From the NCBI GenBank assembly GCA_003141855.1, contig PLNS01000007.1, positions 50,863-114,862 on the forward strand: a DNA stretch of 64,000 nt. Reading direction: 5' to 3'. The DNA is from Candidatus Bathyarchaeota archaeon (GTDB lineage: Archaea > Thermoproteota > Bathyarchaeia > Bathyarchaeales > Bathycorpusculaceae). The notes below the pieces were generated by a model. That model had not been told where the DNA came from. It saw only the letters and a list, made by a program, of their open reading frames with translations, and searched no databases. Of the stretch, positions 8,296-16,183 are shown one piece after another (the first letter of the stretch is position 1; each line of letters opens with the position of its first letter). The translations under genes and the position numbers were made by a program.

Positions 8296-8709
8296 CTAAG
8301 TAGAACTCGGTATGGGCGTTTTTATTCCATGGATTTCATCCAAGAAAGCTCTCAGTGAAAAAAGTCCGATTAACTTTCCTGTTTCGTCTGTTACTGGTAA
8401 GTGCCGTATATTATGAGAGAGCATTAGCCTTTTTGCTTCATCGTAGGAAGCTTCAAGCGATATTGTAACTATGTGGCTGCTCATTACCTTACTCAATGGT
8501 TGGTCAAGCGAAACATTTTGGGCAAAAATGCGAATTGCATCACGCTCGGTAAATACGCCCATACATTTTTGCTCGTCATTAACAATAATTATTGACCCAA
8601 CATGCCTCTCATTAAGCAGCATAACTGCGTCTTGTATTAGAGTATCCTCTTTTGCGGTAACTACTTTTTTGCACATTATGTCTCGGATTTTAAGCATAGG
8701 CTCACACAC
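8296..8709 (-). CDS. Protein of two CBS domains
   Basis: A protein of up to 137 residues consisting of one CBS-domain pair (Bateman module). Each half shows the usual pattern: IRDIMCKKVVTAKEDTLIQD followed by HVGSIIIVNDEQKCMGVFTE and the RDAIR helix, then VMSSHIVTISLEASYDEA followed by RHLPVTDETGKLIGLFSLR. The ATG at 8697 (MLKIRDIM) is the more natural start; 8709 is the longest. CBS pairs bind adenine nucleotides and act as regulatory sensors. It ends 9 bases before a GH130 gene and follows the six-hairpin gene, so it may sense energy state for that glycan operon. Confidence 0.9.
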   Translation of the reverse strand: MCEPMLKIRDIMCKKVVTAKEDTLIQDAVMLLNERHVGSIIIVNDEQKCMGVFTERDAIRIFAQNVSLDQPLSKVMSSHIVTISLEASYDEAKRLMLSHNIRHLPVTDETGKLIGLFSLRAFLDEIHGIKTPIPSST

Positions 8710-8767
8710 ATTTTTTCATCCCTTAAAAAATTAATTTGCCCCAAAAGGTCTTGGAGCAATTTCTTGT

Positions 8768-9826
8768 TTAAATTTGCTTCTGCTTCCAGAACCCTCCCTT
8801 TAACTCCTCCAATCTTAATCGTGCCAAAAGGTAAGAGATCGATGATTCTGCTCCTTGATTCAGGTTTACCCTGTCAGCGTTTACACCATCGAAACATCCA
8901 GCAGTTTCGGGATTGTAAACCATAACTCTCTTACTATTCTTTCCCAAAAACCACTCAAAAACCGTGTTAGCTAACCGCACATAACGCTTATCCTTCGTGG
9001 CCTCGTAAGCGTCAACGGCGGCTTCCACCATGGCTGCGGCTTCTAAGGGTTGCTGGTCATAAAACGCTCGGTTTCCCCCTCGTTTGTACCACCCGTCGTT
9101 ACCTATTGGCACAAAAACGTCACCTACCATTTGGGTTTTAAGCAGAAAATCCATCGATTCTTTAGCCACTTCCAGATATTTTCGGTTACCGACCATTCTG
9201 TATGCTATGAAAAGCGCTTGGGATAATCTGGCGTTGTCGTAGGTGAGGTGGGGTTCAAACCAGTGCCAATCACCCTTAACTTCATCTTGGTAGTGTTGAA
9301 CCAAGTTATCTGCGAGTTTTCCTGCGCTCACCGTTAAGTTGCTATCAGGGATAGCTTGGAAATACTGGGAGAGCCCCATTATGGTGAAAGCGTAAAATCT
9401 AAGGGACGTTGTTTTCCAAACCCACGGTAATCCCCTGTCAAATATGTCCTTAGCGACCAACCTCATATCCTTGGGCAAGGCAGAGTTGATTGTGCATCCG
9501 CAACTCCAAAGCGTGCGTCCCATGCAATCCTCCGAGCCATCAACATCAAGGAAACTGCGTTCATAACCCAGATAATTGTGGAAATTGCCATCGGGCTTTT
9601 GCATATGGTTGAGAAATGCCAAGTAAATATTGGCCAAAGATTTCATTTCTGGGTCGTTTTTTAAGCGGTGGTATCTTATGCAAGCGATTAATGCGCGAGC
9701 GTTGTCATCGGTTGTGTAGCCTTCGTTTCGTTTTGGAACACAGTATTTGGCGTGTTGAAAGATGCCTGTGTCATCCGTGAAAGACAGTAGGTAATCTATC
9801 TTTAAAGGTGGAAGCCGGATGGCCAT
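8768..9826 (-). CDS. Six-hairpin ((alpha/alpha)6-barrel) glycosidase-like protein
   Basis: A 352-residue protein without signal peptide. The repeated helix-loop units, Gly/Tyr-rich loops and the motif GYTTDDNARAL at residues 36-46 fit the (alpha/alpha)6 toroid of six-hairpin glycosidases, often found beside or fused to GT4 and GH130 proteins in glycan clusters. Later units include HLTYDNARLSQALFIAY and YDQQPLEAAAMVEAAV. The DDNAR acidic pair may be functional. It overlaps the GT4 gene by 25 bases, indicating coupling. The exact activity (hydrolase, phosphorylase or non-catalytic) cannot be given from sequence alone. Confidence 0.7.
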   Translation of the reverse strand: MAIRLPPLKIDYLLSFTDDTGIFQHAKYCVPKRNEGYTTDDNARALIACIRYHRLKNDPEMKSLANIYLAFLNHMQKPDGNFHNYLGYERSFLDVDGSEDCMGRTLWSCGCTINSALPKDMRLVAKDIFDRGLPWVWKTTSLRFYAFTIMGLSQYFQAIPDSNLTVSAGKLADNLVQHYQDEVKGDWHWFEPHLTYDNARLSQALFIAYRMVGNRKYLEVAKESMDFLLKTQMVGDVFVPIGNDGWYKRGGNRAFYDQQPLEAAAMVEAAVDAYEATKDKRYVRLANTVFEWFLGKNSKRVMVYNPETAGCFDGVNADRVNLNQGAESSISYLLARLRLEELKGGFWKQKQI

Positions 9827-11013
9827 TCCTCCTGGGATTGCTTGGTTAACTCGTCAAAGAGGGCGAGGTATTTTTTAGCAACCAAAGGCCAAGTGAACTT
9901 TCTACTGTACGTGTAGGCTTTATGCTCTAGGGACTTTCGAAGGGTTTTATTTTCAATTATTTCTGTGACTCTTTCGGCTATGGAGGCTGAATCGTTAAAT
10001 TTGCAAAATACTCCTCGCCCTTCACCTAGGGCTTCTTTTGCATGTAGGTAAGGGGTAGAAACCACTGCTTTTCCCGCAGCCAAAGCGTACGATAATGTGC
10101 CGCTACTAACTTGGTTAGGTGAAAGATAGGGCGTGATGTATACGTCGGTTGCCTGAAGATAATTGAATAGTTCAGGTTTGGAGAGGAAACGGTTGAGGAA
10201 TTTCACGTGTCCACGGAGTCCAAGGTTTTTAGCCATTTTCAAAAGCATGTTTCTGTAGGCTTCTCCGTCTGTTCTTTTAACTTGTGGATGCGTGACGCCT
10301 AACACGTAGTAAACTATTCTGGGTTCTCTTTTGATTACTGCTGGCAGAGCTTGGATGACATGTTCGATGCCTTTACCCTTGCTTAGCAGCCCAAAAGTGG
10401 ACAGGACAATCTTGTTTTTTAAACCTAAAACAGGCTTCACTTTTGCGCTAGGCACCAGAGGTAAATCAGGGCAGCCGTGGGGAATCAACTTTACTTTTTT
10501 TGCAGGAACACCATATTGTTTAACCAGTGAGCGTGTAGTTTCATTTAACACTACTATCGCTGCGCTTCGCCCAACAATTTTGTTAAAAACTTCCTTAGCT
10601 TTATTCTCAAAATTAGGGAGGACAGTGTGAAGTGTTGTTGCTGCAGGCCTTTTCAGTTTATCTAGAAAAGCACAAATGTATTCTCCTGATTCTCCGCCAA
10701 AAATGCCGAATTCATGTTGGATGTTGACTACGTTTACAGAGGAGTTGTTGAGGAAATCTGCCATTAACACGTAGTCCTCGATGAAGTCGCGACCAATCTT
10801 GTGCTCTATTCCTTCGTAAGCAGGTTTGAAAAGTCGGCGGCCATCAATAGAAATGACTCTTTGATCTTTTAACTTTTTCAGTTGACCGATAGAATTGACC
10901 AGATCGGCCGTGAAGGTTGCTATACCGCATTTTCTGGGCGGAAAAGTGCTCACATAAGCAACTTCCTTAACGCTAGTCAACGTAGGAGTGCCTAGAATAT
11001 TTGCCAACAACAA
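9802..11013 (-). CDS. Glycosyltransferase family 4
   Basis: A 403-residue GT-B enzyme. The N-terminal half opens with EVAYVSTFPPRKCGIATFT, a variant of the Gly-rich acceptor loop found in mannosyltransferases of this group, and the C-terminal nucleotide-sugar domain shows LSTFGLLSKGKGIEHVIQAL, TDVYITPYLSP and SSGTLSYALAAGKAVVSTP. No membrane segment is seen. It likely transfers a sugar, probably mannose or glucose, from a nucleotide donor in the cytoplasm. It starts the leftward operon of GT4, six-hairpin protein, CBS protein and GH130. The promoter must be in the short divergent gap 11014-11155. Confidence 0.88.
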   Translation of the reverse strand: MLLANILGTPTLTSVKEVAYVSTFPPRKCGIATFTADLVNSIGQLKKLKDQRVISIDGRRLFKPAYEGIEHKIGRDFIEDYVLMADFLNNSSVNVVNIQHEFGIFGGESGEYICAFLDKLKRPAATTLHTVLPNFENKAKEVFNKIVGRSAAIVVLNETTRSLVKQYGVPAKKVKLIPHGCPDLPLVPSAKVKPVLGLKNKIVLSTFGLLSKGKGIEHVIQALPAVIKREPRIVYYVLGVTHPQVKRTDGEAYRNMLLKMAKNLGLRGHVKFLNRFLSKPELFNYLQATDVYITPYLSPNQVSSGTLSYALAAGKAVVSTPYLHAKEALGEGRGVFCKFNDSASIAERVTEIIENKTLRKSLEHKAYTYSRKFTWPLVAKKYLALFDELTKQSQEEWPSGFHL

Positions 11014-11155
11014 ATCACGTTATATATTGAGGTTCGGCGGTCTTTAAGCGCATGTGATTGTACATCAACAGTCACAAAGGCGATTTTTAACATACTTTTA
11101 CATGAAGTTTATATGTTACCTTGATGGATGGTTGTTTCTTGAAGGGAGAGGGGCT

Positions 11156-12049
11156 ATGAAACGGTTTGCACATAATCCCATATTAGAGCCTATAAAGAAT
11201 AATGCTTGGGAATCTCAAGCTGTGTTTAACGCCGCAGCGGTTTACAGTGAAGGGTTAGTCCACATTGTTTACCGTGCTTTGGGCACGGATAATGTTTCAC
11301 GGCTTGGCTTAGCTACATCCAACGACGGCTTTACCATTAAAGAGCGGTTTGATACACCAGTTTTTAATCCTGTTAACCATGCGGAACGCGACGGATGCGA
11401 GGACCCACGCCTAACAGTCATCGGCAATCAATGTTTAATGGCTTACACAGCCTTCCGAAACCACGATTACCCAGTAATTTACCAAATTTCCTTAACAACA
11501 ATCAACATAAAAGATTTCGTTAACAGGAATTGGAATTGGAAAGAGCGGATTCTGCCGTTTCCTGGCGTACGCAACAAAGACGCGGTTATTCTTCCAGGCA
11601 AAGTAGACGGCAACTATGTTATGTTCCACCGTATTGAACCCAGCATTTGCGTTGCTTATTCTGAAGACCTCAAAAAGTGGCATGGCTTCAAATCCATAAT
11701 GGAACCGCGCGACAAGATGTGGGACAGCCTTAAAATCGGGGCTGCAGGAACACCCATCGAACTCAACGAAGGCTACCTGTTCATCTATCACGGTGTAGAT
11801 GAGAAGAAGCATTATTCTCTTGGCGCTGCGCTTTTAGATAAGAGTAACCCAGAAAAAATACTCTATCGCTCAGACAAACCCATACTTACACCAAGCGAAC
11901 ACTATGAATGCGTCGGCGATGTTCCCAACGTGGTTTTCAGCTGTGGAAACGTGCAAATCGATGACCAAGTCATAGTTTACTATGGTGGAGCTGACAAAGT
12001 GCTGTGCGGCGCAAGCTATGATTTAAACGAGTTGCTTCCAAAAAAATAG
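11156..12049 (+). CDS. GH130-family glycoside phosphorylase/hydrolase, second copy
   Basis: A 297-residue GH130 enzyme. The open frame reaches back to 11054, but the ATG at 11156 aligns with the start of its paralogue at 7387-8286 (MKRFAHNPILEPI against MERFSDNPILHPI) and follows a purine-rich Shine-Dalgarno-like tract GGGAGAGG. The catalytic motif DGCEDPRL is kept, as are VHIVYRALG and the GAAGTPIELNEGY segment. The two proteins are clearly paralogues that flank a GT4/six-hairpin/CBS operon and point away from a shared divergent region on this side. A TATA-like TTTATATG lies near 11108. A hairpin terminator follows at 12077. Confidence 0.88.
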   Translation: MKRFAHNPILEPIKNNAWESQAVFNAAAVYSEGLVHIVYRALGTDNVSRLGLATSNDGFTIKERFDTPVFNPVNHAERDGCEDPRLTVIGNQCLMAYTAFRNHDYPVIYQISLTTINIKDFVNRNWNWKERILPFPGVRNKDAVILPGKVDGNYVMFHRIEPSICVAYSEDLKKWHGFKSIMEPRDKMWDSLKIGAAGTPIELNEGYLFIYHGVDEKKHYSLGAALLDKSNPEKILYRSDKPILTPSEHYECVGDVPNVVFSCGNVQIDDQVIVYYGGADKVLCGASYDLNELLPKK

Positions 12050-12076
12050 CGTTAAACTATAAACGATTAAGCAGTC

Positions 12077-12100
12077 GGTTGCTTAACTAGCAACCTTTTT
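12077..12100 (+). terminator. Hairpin plus T-run terminator after the GH130 gene
   Basis: GGTTGC (12077-12082) and GCAACC (12090-12095) form a perfect 6-bp stem with a 7-base loop, directly followed by five T. It lies 27 bases after the GH130 stop. Hairpin-plus-T terminators are less common than plain T-runs in archaea but this one is textbook in shape. Confidence 0.7.
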
Positions 12101-12298
12101 CTGGAAAAAAATTATTATTTGATATGGGATTTGCTGTTGGCGTAGAATTGTAGTCACATATTTTTAAATCATAGCCAATCTAGAAGGTAGTTGTAAACCT
12201 AACATGAGTCAGGCTAAAGTTAGAAAGAGATTAGAGGGTATTCTATAACGCAAACTGATTTTTTATCGGTCAATTGCTGGTTATGGGGAGTTGAAGAC

Positions 12299-12871
12299 AT
12301 GTCAGAATCCTGGGAACATGAAACAGATCCTGCGGTTTCGGGGAAACCTAACTACATGGGAGAAGTTGAATGCAGAGACATGCGAAGCACAGACAATACG
12401 AGTTATTCGGAGGAAACAGAAGATGAAGCACAAACTACGGAAGACGCTGATGAAGGGTGGGAGAATAAAAATCAATCGCCGTTAGCTGGCAAAATATCTG
12501 GAACGATGGAGGAATTGGAGCGAATTCAAAGCTCCGAAGTTGTGACCAGTGATGAAGTCCGTGAATGCCTAAAAGACTCCCTTGATTGCTACCAAACATG
12601 TACAGAAACCACCTTAAGATGCTTAACAATGGGTGGTAAGCACGCAGAATACAAGCACCTGAACCTCCTCATGGACTGCGCCAGAATATGCAGCACAAAC
12701 GCGGATTTCATACTGCGAAACTCAACTTATTATCCTCAAACATGCGGCATAACCGCCGATATTTGTGATGAATGCGCTGACACCTGCGACAGGTTTGACG
12801 AGGATTTTATGAAGGAATGCGCCAGTGTATGTAGGCGTTGCGCCGAATCCTGTCGAGAAATGGCAAGATGA
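12299..12871 (+). CDS. Cys-rich four-helix-bundle copper-binding protein (Csp/DUF326-like) with acidic N-terminal extension
   Basis: A 190-residue protein. Residues from about 85 to the end contain repeated Cys pairs on helices (CLKDSLDCYQTCTETTLRC, then MDCARICS, CGITADICDECADTCDRF, KECASVCRRCAESC), the layout of Csp-type four-helix bundles that hold many Cu(I) ions inside the bundle. The first 80 or so residues are unusual: very acidic and polar, without signal peptide, so the protein is probably cytosolic. A Shine-Dalgarno-like GGGGAG lies upstream of the ATG, and a TATA-like TTTTTAAA near 12161. Family membership rests on the Cys spacing; the role of the extension is unknown. Confidence 0.8.
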   Translation: MSESWEHETDPAVSGKPNYMGEVECRDMRSTDNTSYSEETEDEAQTTEDADEGWENKNQSPLAGKISGTMEELERIQSSEVVTSDEVRECLKDSLDCYQTCTETTLRCLTMGGKHAEYKHLNLLMDCARICSTNADFILRNSTYYPQTCGITADICDECADTCDRFDEDFMKECASVCRRCAESCREMAR

Positions 12872-12912
12872 CCGTTGCAACTTTTTAGTTCTAATTTTTA
12901 GGTGGTGATTGT

Positions 12913-13071
12913 TTGCCTCCAAGAGGCGTTGAAAGTCAAAAAAGAAAACGGCAGTATGAACACATCAAGGAATCCGAACTTAAGCGGGGAGCATCTGAAG
13001 AGGATGCTGAACGTATCGCCGCAGCAACCACCAATAAAACTAGACGAGAGAAAGGCGAAACTCAAAGCTAA
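12913..13071 (+). CDS. Small basic conserved protein, plasmid-stabilisation-like/ChaB-region type
   Basis: A 52-codon gene with a TTG start. A strong Shine-Dalgarno AGGTGGTGA sits 4-5 bases before the TTG, and the next frame offers nothing comparable, so this is the real coding frame here. The product begins MPPRGVESQKRKRQYEHI and continues ESELKRGASEEDAERIAA then ATTNKTRREKGETQS. This matches a widespread small family in bacteria and archaea in which K-x-x-R-Q..HI, RG-x-x-E-x-x-AE and A-x-x-T-V/T-N-K are conserved, often labelled plasmid stabilisation protein, with no proven function. It is one of three small SD-led TTG-start genes in the window and lies just before the thermosome gene. Confidence 0.75.
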   Translation: MPPRGVESQKRKRQYEHIKESELKRGASEEDAERIAAATTNKTRREKGETQS

Positions 13072-13134
13072 ACTCGTTTTTCAGGGTTTGTTGTGTGTTA
13101 GTCAGCCGATTTATAGCCTAAGTTTTGGGAAAAA

Positions 13135-13142
13135 TTTATATC
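13135..13142 (+). promoter_or_regulatory. TATA box of the thermosome gene
   Basis: TTTATATC at 13135-13142, preceded by the purine-rich BRE-like GGGAAAAA (13127-13134). This predicts a transcript starting near 13165 and a short leader holding the Shine-Dalgarno GGAAG at 13184-13188. Confidence 0.65.
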
Positions 13143-13194
13143 TAAATGTATGATTGTTCCGTTTAGAATCTAATAACTCAAAAGGAAGTATTTG

Positions 13195-14877
13195 GTGAAA
13201 AATATGTCTCAAGGTGGAGGAAACATTCCAATTCTCGTATTAAGAGAAGGCACAGGCCGCTCAAGTGGCCGCGAAGCACAAAAAAACAACATCATGGCTG
13301 CAAAGATAGTGGCTGAAGCAGTAAAATCAACGCTCGGTCCATGCGGCATGGATAAAATGCTCGTCAGCAGCATGGGTGACGTTGCAATAACCAACGACGG
13401 CGCAACCATAATGAAGGAACTCGACGTTCAGCATCCAGCAGCAAAAATGCTCGTCGAAGTAGCCAAAGCACAAGACAACGAAGTAGGCGACGGAACAACA
13501 ACCGCAGTCATTTTAGCAGGTGAATTACTCGCGAAAGCTGAAAGCTTACTTGACAAAAACATACACCCCACAGTAATAATTGAGGGTTACAAGAAAGCAA
13601 GTGAGAAAGCACTGGAAATTTTAGACAAAATAGCCATCCCCATCGCATTCGAGGACGAAAAAACTCTGCGGGAAGTAGCAATCACATCCATATCCAGCAA
13701 AAGCATCAACGTTGCAGAAGACCACTTTGCAAAAATAATCGTCGAAGCCGTAAAGCAAGTCTCCGAAAAAACTGGCAGCAAATACGTAGCCGACATCGAC
13801 CTCATAAAAGTCGTCAAGAAACACGGCCAAAGCCTAGATGAAACAGAACTCGTCAAAGGCATGGTCTTAGACAAGGAAGTTGCAAGCTCACAGATGCCAA
13901 AACTCATCGATGGAGCAAAAATCGCCCTCTTAAACGCTAAATTGGAAATTGAGAAAACAGAGTTCGACGCTAAAATTAACATTGAAAGCCCCGATCAAAT
14001 GAAGATGTTCCTCGACGAAGAAGAACGCATGCTAAAAGACATGGTTACCTCAATTACCAAGTCAGGCGCAAACGTTATCTTCTGCGAGAAAGGCATCGAT
14101 GACATGGTACTGCATTTCTTAGGCAAAGCAGGCGTTTTAGCAGTTAAAAGCGTAAGCAGCAGCGACATGGAAAAACTCTCCCGCGCCACAGGCGGCAGCA
14201 TTGGTGCAAGCGTAAAAGACTTGACACCTGACGCACTTGGAAAAGCAAAACGCGTTGAAGAAGTCAAAATCGGCGACGACAAACTAATCTACATACGCGA
14301 CTGCAAGAACCCCAAAGCAGTAACCATCGTCATCAGAGGCGCATCCAACCACGTAATCGACGAAGCAGAACGCTCACTACACGACGGCTTATGCGTAGTC
14401 CGAAACGCAATTGAAGACGGCAAAATCGTTGCAGGCGGCGGAGCACCCGAAGCAGAACTCTCAAAGAACCTACGCGCTTTCGCAGTGAAAGTTGGCGGAC
14501 GAGAGCAACTTGCAGTTGAAGCTTTCGCAGATGCAGTCGAAGAAATCCCGCTTACACTCGCCGAGAACGCAGGCTTAGACCCCATCGACATCATGGTAGC
14601 ACTTAGAGCACAGCACGAGAAACCAAACAGCCAATACTTCGGCATCGACGTTTCCAGCGGCAAAATCGTTAACATGCGCGAGAAAATGGTCGTCGAGCCA
14701 CTCCGCGTGAAGCAGCAAGTCATAAAATCCGCTACCGAAGCAACCAACATGATACTGAAAATCGACGACTTAATCAGCATTAAAGGCGGCGGCAAGATGC
14801 CCCAGATGCCACCAGGAATGGGTGGTATGGGAGGCATGGGTGGAATGGGCGGCGGTATGGGCGGAATGCCCTACTAA
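13195..14877 (+). CDS. Thermosome (group II chaperonin) subunit
   Basis: A protein of about 560 residues, usual for the family. The GTG at 13195 has an SD (GGAAG) 6 bases upstream; the ATG at 13204 is the alternative. Seen signatures: [20 protein letters not shown] near the N-terminus, the ATP-binding segment [15 protein letters not shown] (chaperonin GDGTT), the apical segment between about 190 and 370, [15 protein letters not shown] in the second equatorial part, and a C-terminal Gly/Met repeat ([16 protein letters not shown]) pointing into the cavity. It folds proteins in an ATP-driven cycle together with prefoldin (pfdB at 715). Its codons are strongly biased toward A/C endings, as expected for a highly expressed gene. 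A T-rich tract follows at 14886-14912. Confidence 0.97.
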   Translation: MKNMSQGGGNIPILVLREGTGRSSGREAQKNNIMAAKIVAEAVKSTLGPCGMDKMLVSSMGDVAITNDGATIMKELDVQHPAAKMLVEVAKAQDNEVGDGTTTAVILAGELLAKAESLLDKNIHPTVIIEGYKKASEKALEILDKIAIPIAFEDEKTLREVAITSISSKSINVAEDHFAKIIVEAVKQVSEKTGSKYVADIDLIKVVKKHGQSLDETELVKGMVLDKEVASSQMPKLIDGAKIALLNAKLEIEKTEFDAKINIESPDQMKMFLDEEERMLKDMVTSITKSGANVIFCEKGIDDMVLHFLGKAGVLAVKSVSSSDMEKLSRATGGSIGASVKDLTPDALGKAKRVEEVKIGDDKLIYIRDCKNPKAVTIVIRGASNHVIDEAERSLHDGLCVVRNAIEDGKIVAGGGAPEAELSKNLRAFAVKVGGREQLAVEAFADAVEEIPLTLAENAGLDPIDIMVALRAQHEKPNSQYFGIDVSSGKIVNMREKMVVEPLRVKQQVIKSATEATNMILKIDDLISIKGGGKMPQMPPGMGGMGGMGGMGGGMGGMPY

Positions 14878-14970
14878 AACCCAAACTTCTTTTCTTTTAT
14901 TATTTGTTATTTAAATCAAGTTTGCGTTAACTTTCTATTTCAAGTTTTGTTTAATCCCTTTTAGAGTTCT

Positions 14971-15023
14971 AAGAGGGGTAGGTCGGTATTGGCGTTTTCT
15001 GCAGCCATTAGCATGTAAAAATA
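14971..15023. repeat. Intergenic repeat R2, diverged copy A
   Basis: Plus-strand text AAGAGGGGTAGGTCGGTATT followed by a T-rich stretch and CATGTAAAAA aligns with copies at 41090-41177 and 57321-57408. Shared parts are GGGGTAGGTC, TATTG, CGTTTTCT and CATG-TAAAAA. It lies between the thermosome and thymidylate synthase genes. Read on the minus strand it contains the C-rich box GACCTACCCC. No function is known. Confidence 0.5.
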
Positions 15024-15097
15024 TGCCGCAGAAATTAGAGACAAAGCACTTTTAAGAGCAAACTTATATTCGGAATGGCTAGACATTATTCGATGTC

Positions 15098-15844
15098 TTG
15101 GAGACTACCGATTTGAAGCACGTTAAAATTTCAGCGTTCGATTGTCCCGACGCTTATTTCAAAGCATTAAACAACATTTGGAAGGAAGGGGACGCTTTCC
15201 AAGTAGGTTATGGCTCTGAGGTCACCGAGACAAAAAAGCTCAATTTAACCATAGAGATTGCTCATCCTGAGAATCGCCCGCTTGTCAGCGACAAAGCTCC
15301 TTGCGACATTAAGTACGTGCAATGGTACGCTTTGACTTACCTTTGGTGCGGCGAAGGAAAGCAGGATGAAACCTACACCTACGGTAGCAGGCTCCGTGAA
15401 CCTGTTGACCAAGTTGAGGAAGCAATCAAAAATTACGTGAAAGAACAGCGCGACAGGCAAGTCACAATGGTGATTAGACTACCCGACGACATCTACAAGA
15501 TTAATCCGAAAACAGGTGAGAAGCATGAACCGCCATGCCTAAGCCTCATCGACTCAGAAATACTAGACAACAAAATGCATTTAACATGCTACTTCCGCTC
15601 TTGGGATGCTTACGCGGGTTTGCCAGCCAACATTGCGGGTCTGCAGTTGTTCAATGAGGCGTTTGTGGCTGAAATCAACGAGCGCGGCGACTTTGGCTTA
15701 GAAACGGGCAAGCTTATTTTCCACTCAAAGAACTGCCACATTTACCACCGCCAGTTTAACCTTGTTAAAGAATTGTTCGAGCCCAAAGATAGCTCAAAGA
15801 ATAGGCTATCCAAAACAATGGGCGAAATCGAAAAAGAAGAGTAA
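15098..15844 (+). CDS. thyA: Thymidylate synthase, ThyA-type archaeal branch
   Basis: A 248-residue protein, or 243 if the TTG at 15113 is used; that TTG has GGAG nine bases upstream, while the TTG at 15098 is close to the expected transcript start from the TATA at 15063. It methylates dUMP to dTMP with methylene-tetrahydrofolate. The catalytic Cys is in HEPPCLSLID at about residue 147, followed by YFRSWDAYAGLPANIAGL, which holds the RS(x)D and conserved Asn of the dUMP site, and CHIYHRQ near residue 216 (H-x-Y motif). Sequence is distant from bacterial ThyA, as in the methanogen-type branch that may use a pterin cofactor. A small conserved gene follows closely. Confidence 0.88.
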   Translation: METTDLKHVKISAFDCPDAYFKALNNIWKEGDAFQVGYGSEVTETKKLNLTIEIAHPENRPLVSDKAPCDIKYVQWYALTYLWCGEGKQDETYTYGSRLREPVDQVEEAIKNYVKEQRDRQVTMVIRLPDDIYKINPKTGEKHEPPCLSLIDSEILDNKMHLTCYFRSWDAYAGLPANIAGLQLFNEAFVAEINERGDFGLETGKLIFHSKNCHIYHRQFNLVKELFEPKDSSKNRLSKTMGEIEKEE

Positions 15845-15858
15845 TCGGCGATTAACTT

Positions 15859-16179
15859 TTGAGCGACAGATTAGTCCGCGTTAGCAAGTGGGAAGAGTTC
15901 AAACGCCTCGTTAACGAGTTAAAACCCGACTCCATCGTCTACAACATCGAGCAAACGGGCATCTCAAAAAAACGCGAGTTCACCAGCCTGCGCCTAATCA
16001 TCCCGTCGAAGAACTATTATGTTTACGTTGATTTCCCCAAAGGCGATGCGCTCAGGGAAACTGGAATTCCCATTCACGTGGACCCGAGCGGAACCCGCTG
16101 CATAGAAGACAACGACATAAGAGACCTCCTCAAAAAAGAGTTCGGCGAACTGCCCGTTTACTCTTACTGGATAACCTAA
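15859..16179 (+). CDS. Conserved hypothetical protein, small alpha/beta
   Basis: A 106-residue soluble protein, TTG start, lying 14 bases after thyA and so probably in its operon. It has a mixed alpha/beta pattern (WEEFKRLVNELKPDSIVYNI helix-strand, then strands LRLIIPSKNYYVYVDF) and ends with VYSYWIT. I recognise no motif. The single Cys (TRCIED) is not part of a metal-binding pattern. It converges on the MBL-rhodanese gene with only 4 bases between stops. Confidence 0.6.
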   Translation: MSDRLVRVSKWEEFKRLVNELKPDSIVYNIEQTGISKKREFTSLRLIIPSKNYYVYVDFPKGDALRETGIPIHVDPSGTRCIEDNDIRDLLKKEFGELPVYSYWIT

Positions 16180-16183
16180 AGGG

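Noticed and set aside
12204..12248. 14-codon ORF MSQAKVRKRLEGIL before the copper-protein gene
   Set aside because: No Shine-Dalgarno and too short to judge; possible leader but unsupported.
12902..13153. 83-codon frame overlapping the small gene at 12913
   Set aside because: The SD and family-like product belong to the TTG frame 12913-13071; this frame has no recognisable features.
14971..15060. Origin recognition boxes (G-rich tract with repeats)
   Set aside because: The G-rich R2 core does not match the ORB consensus known to me, and no orc1/cdc6 gene is nearby.
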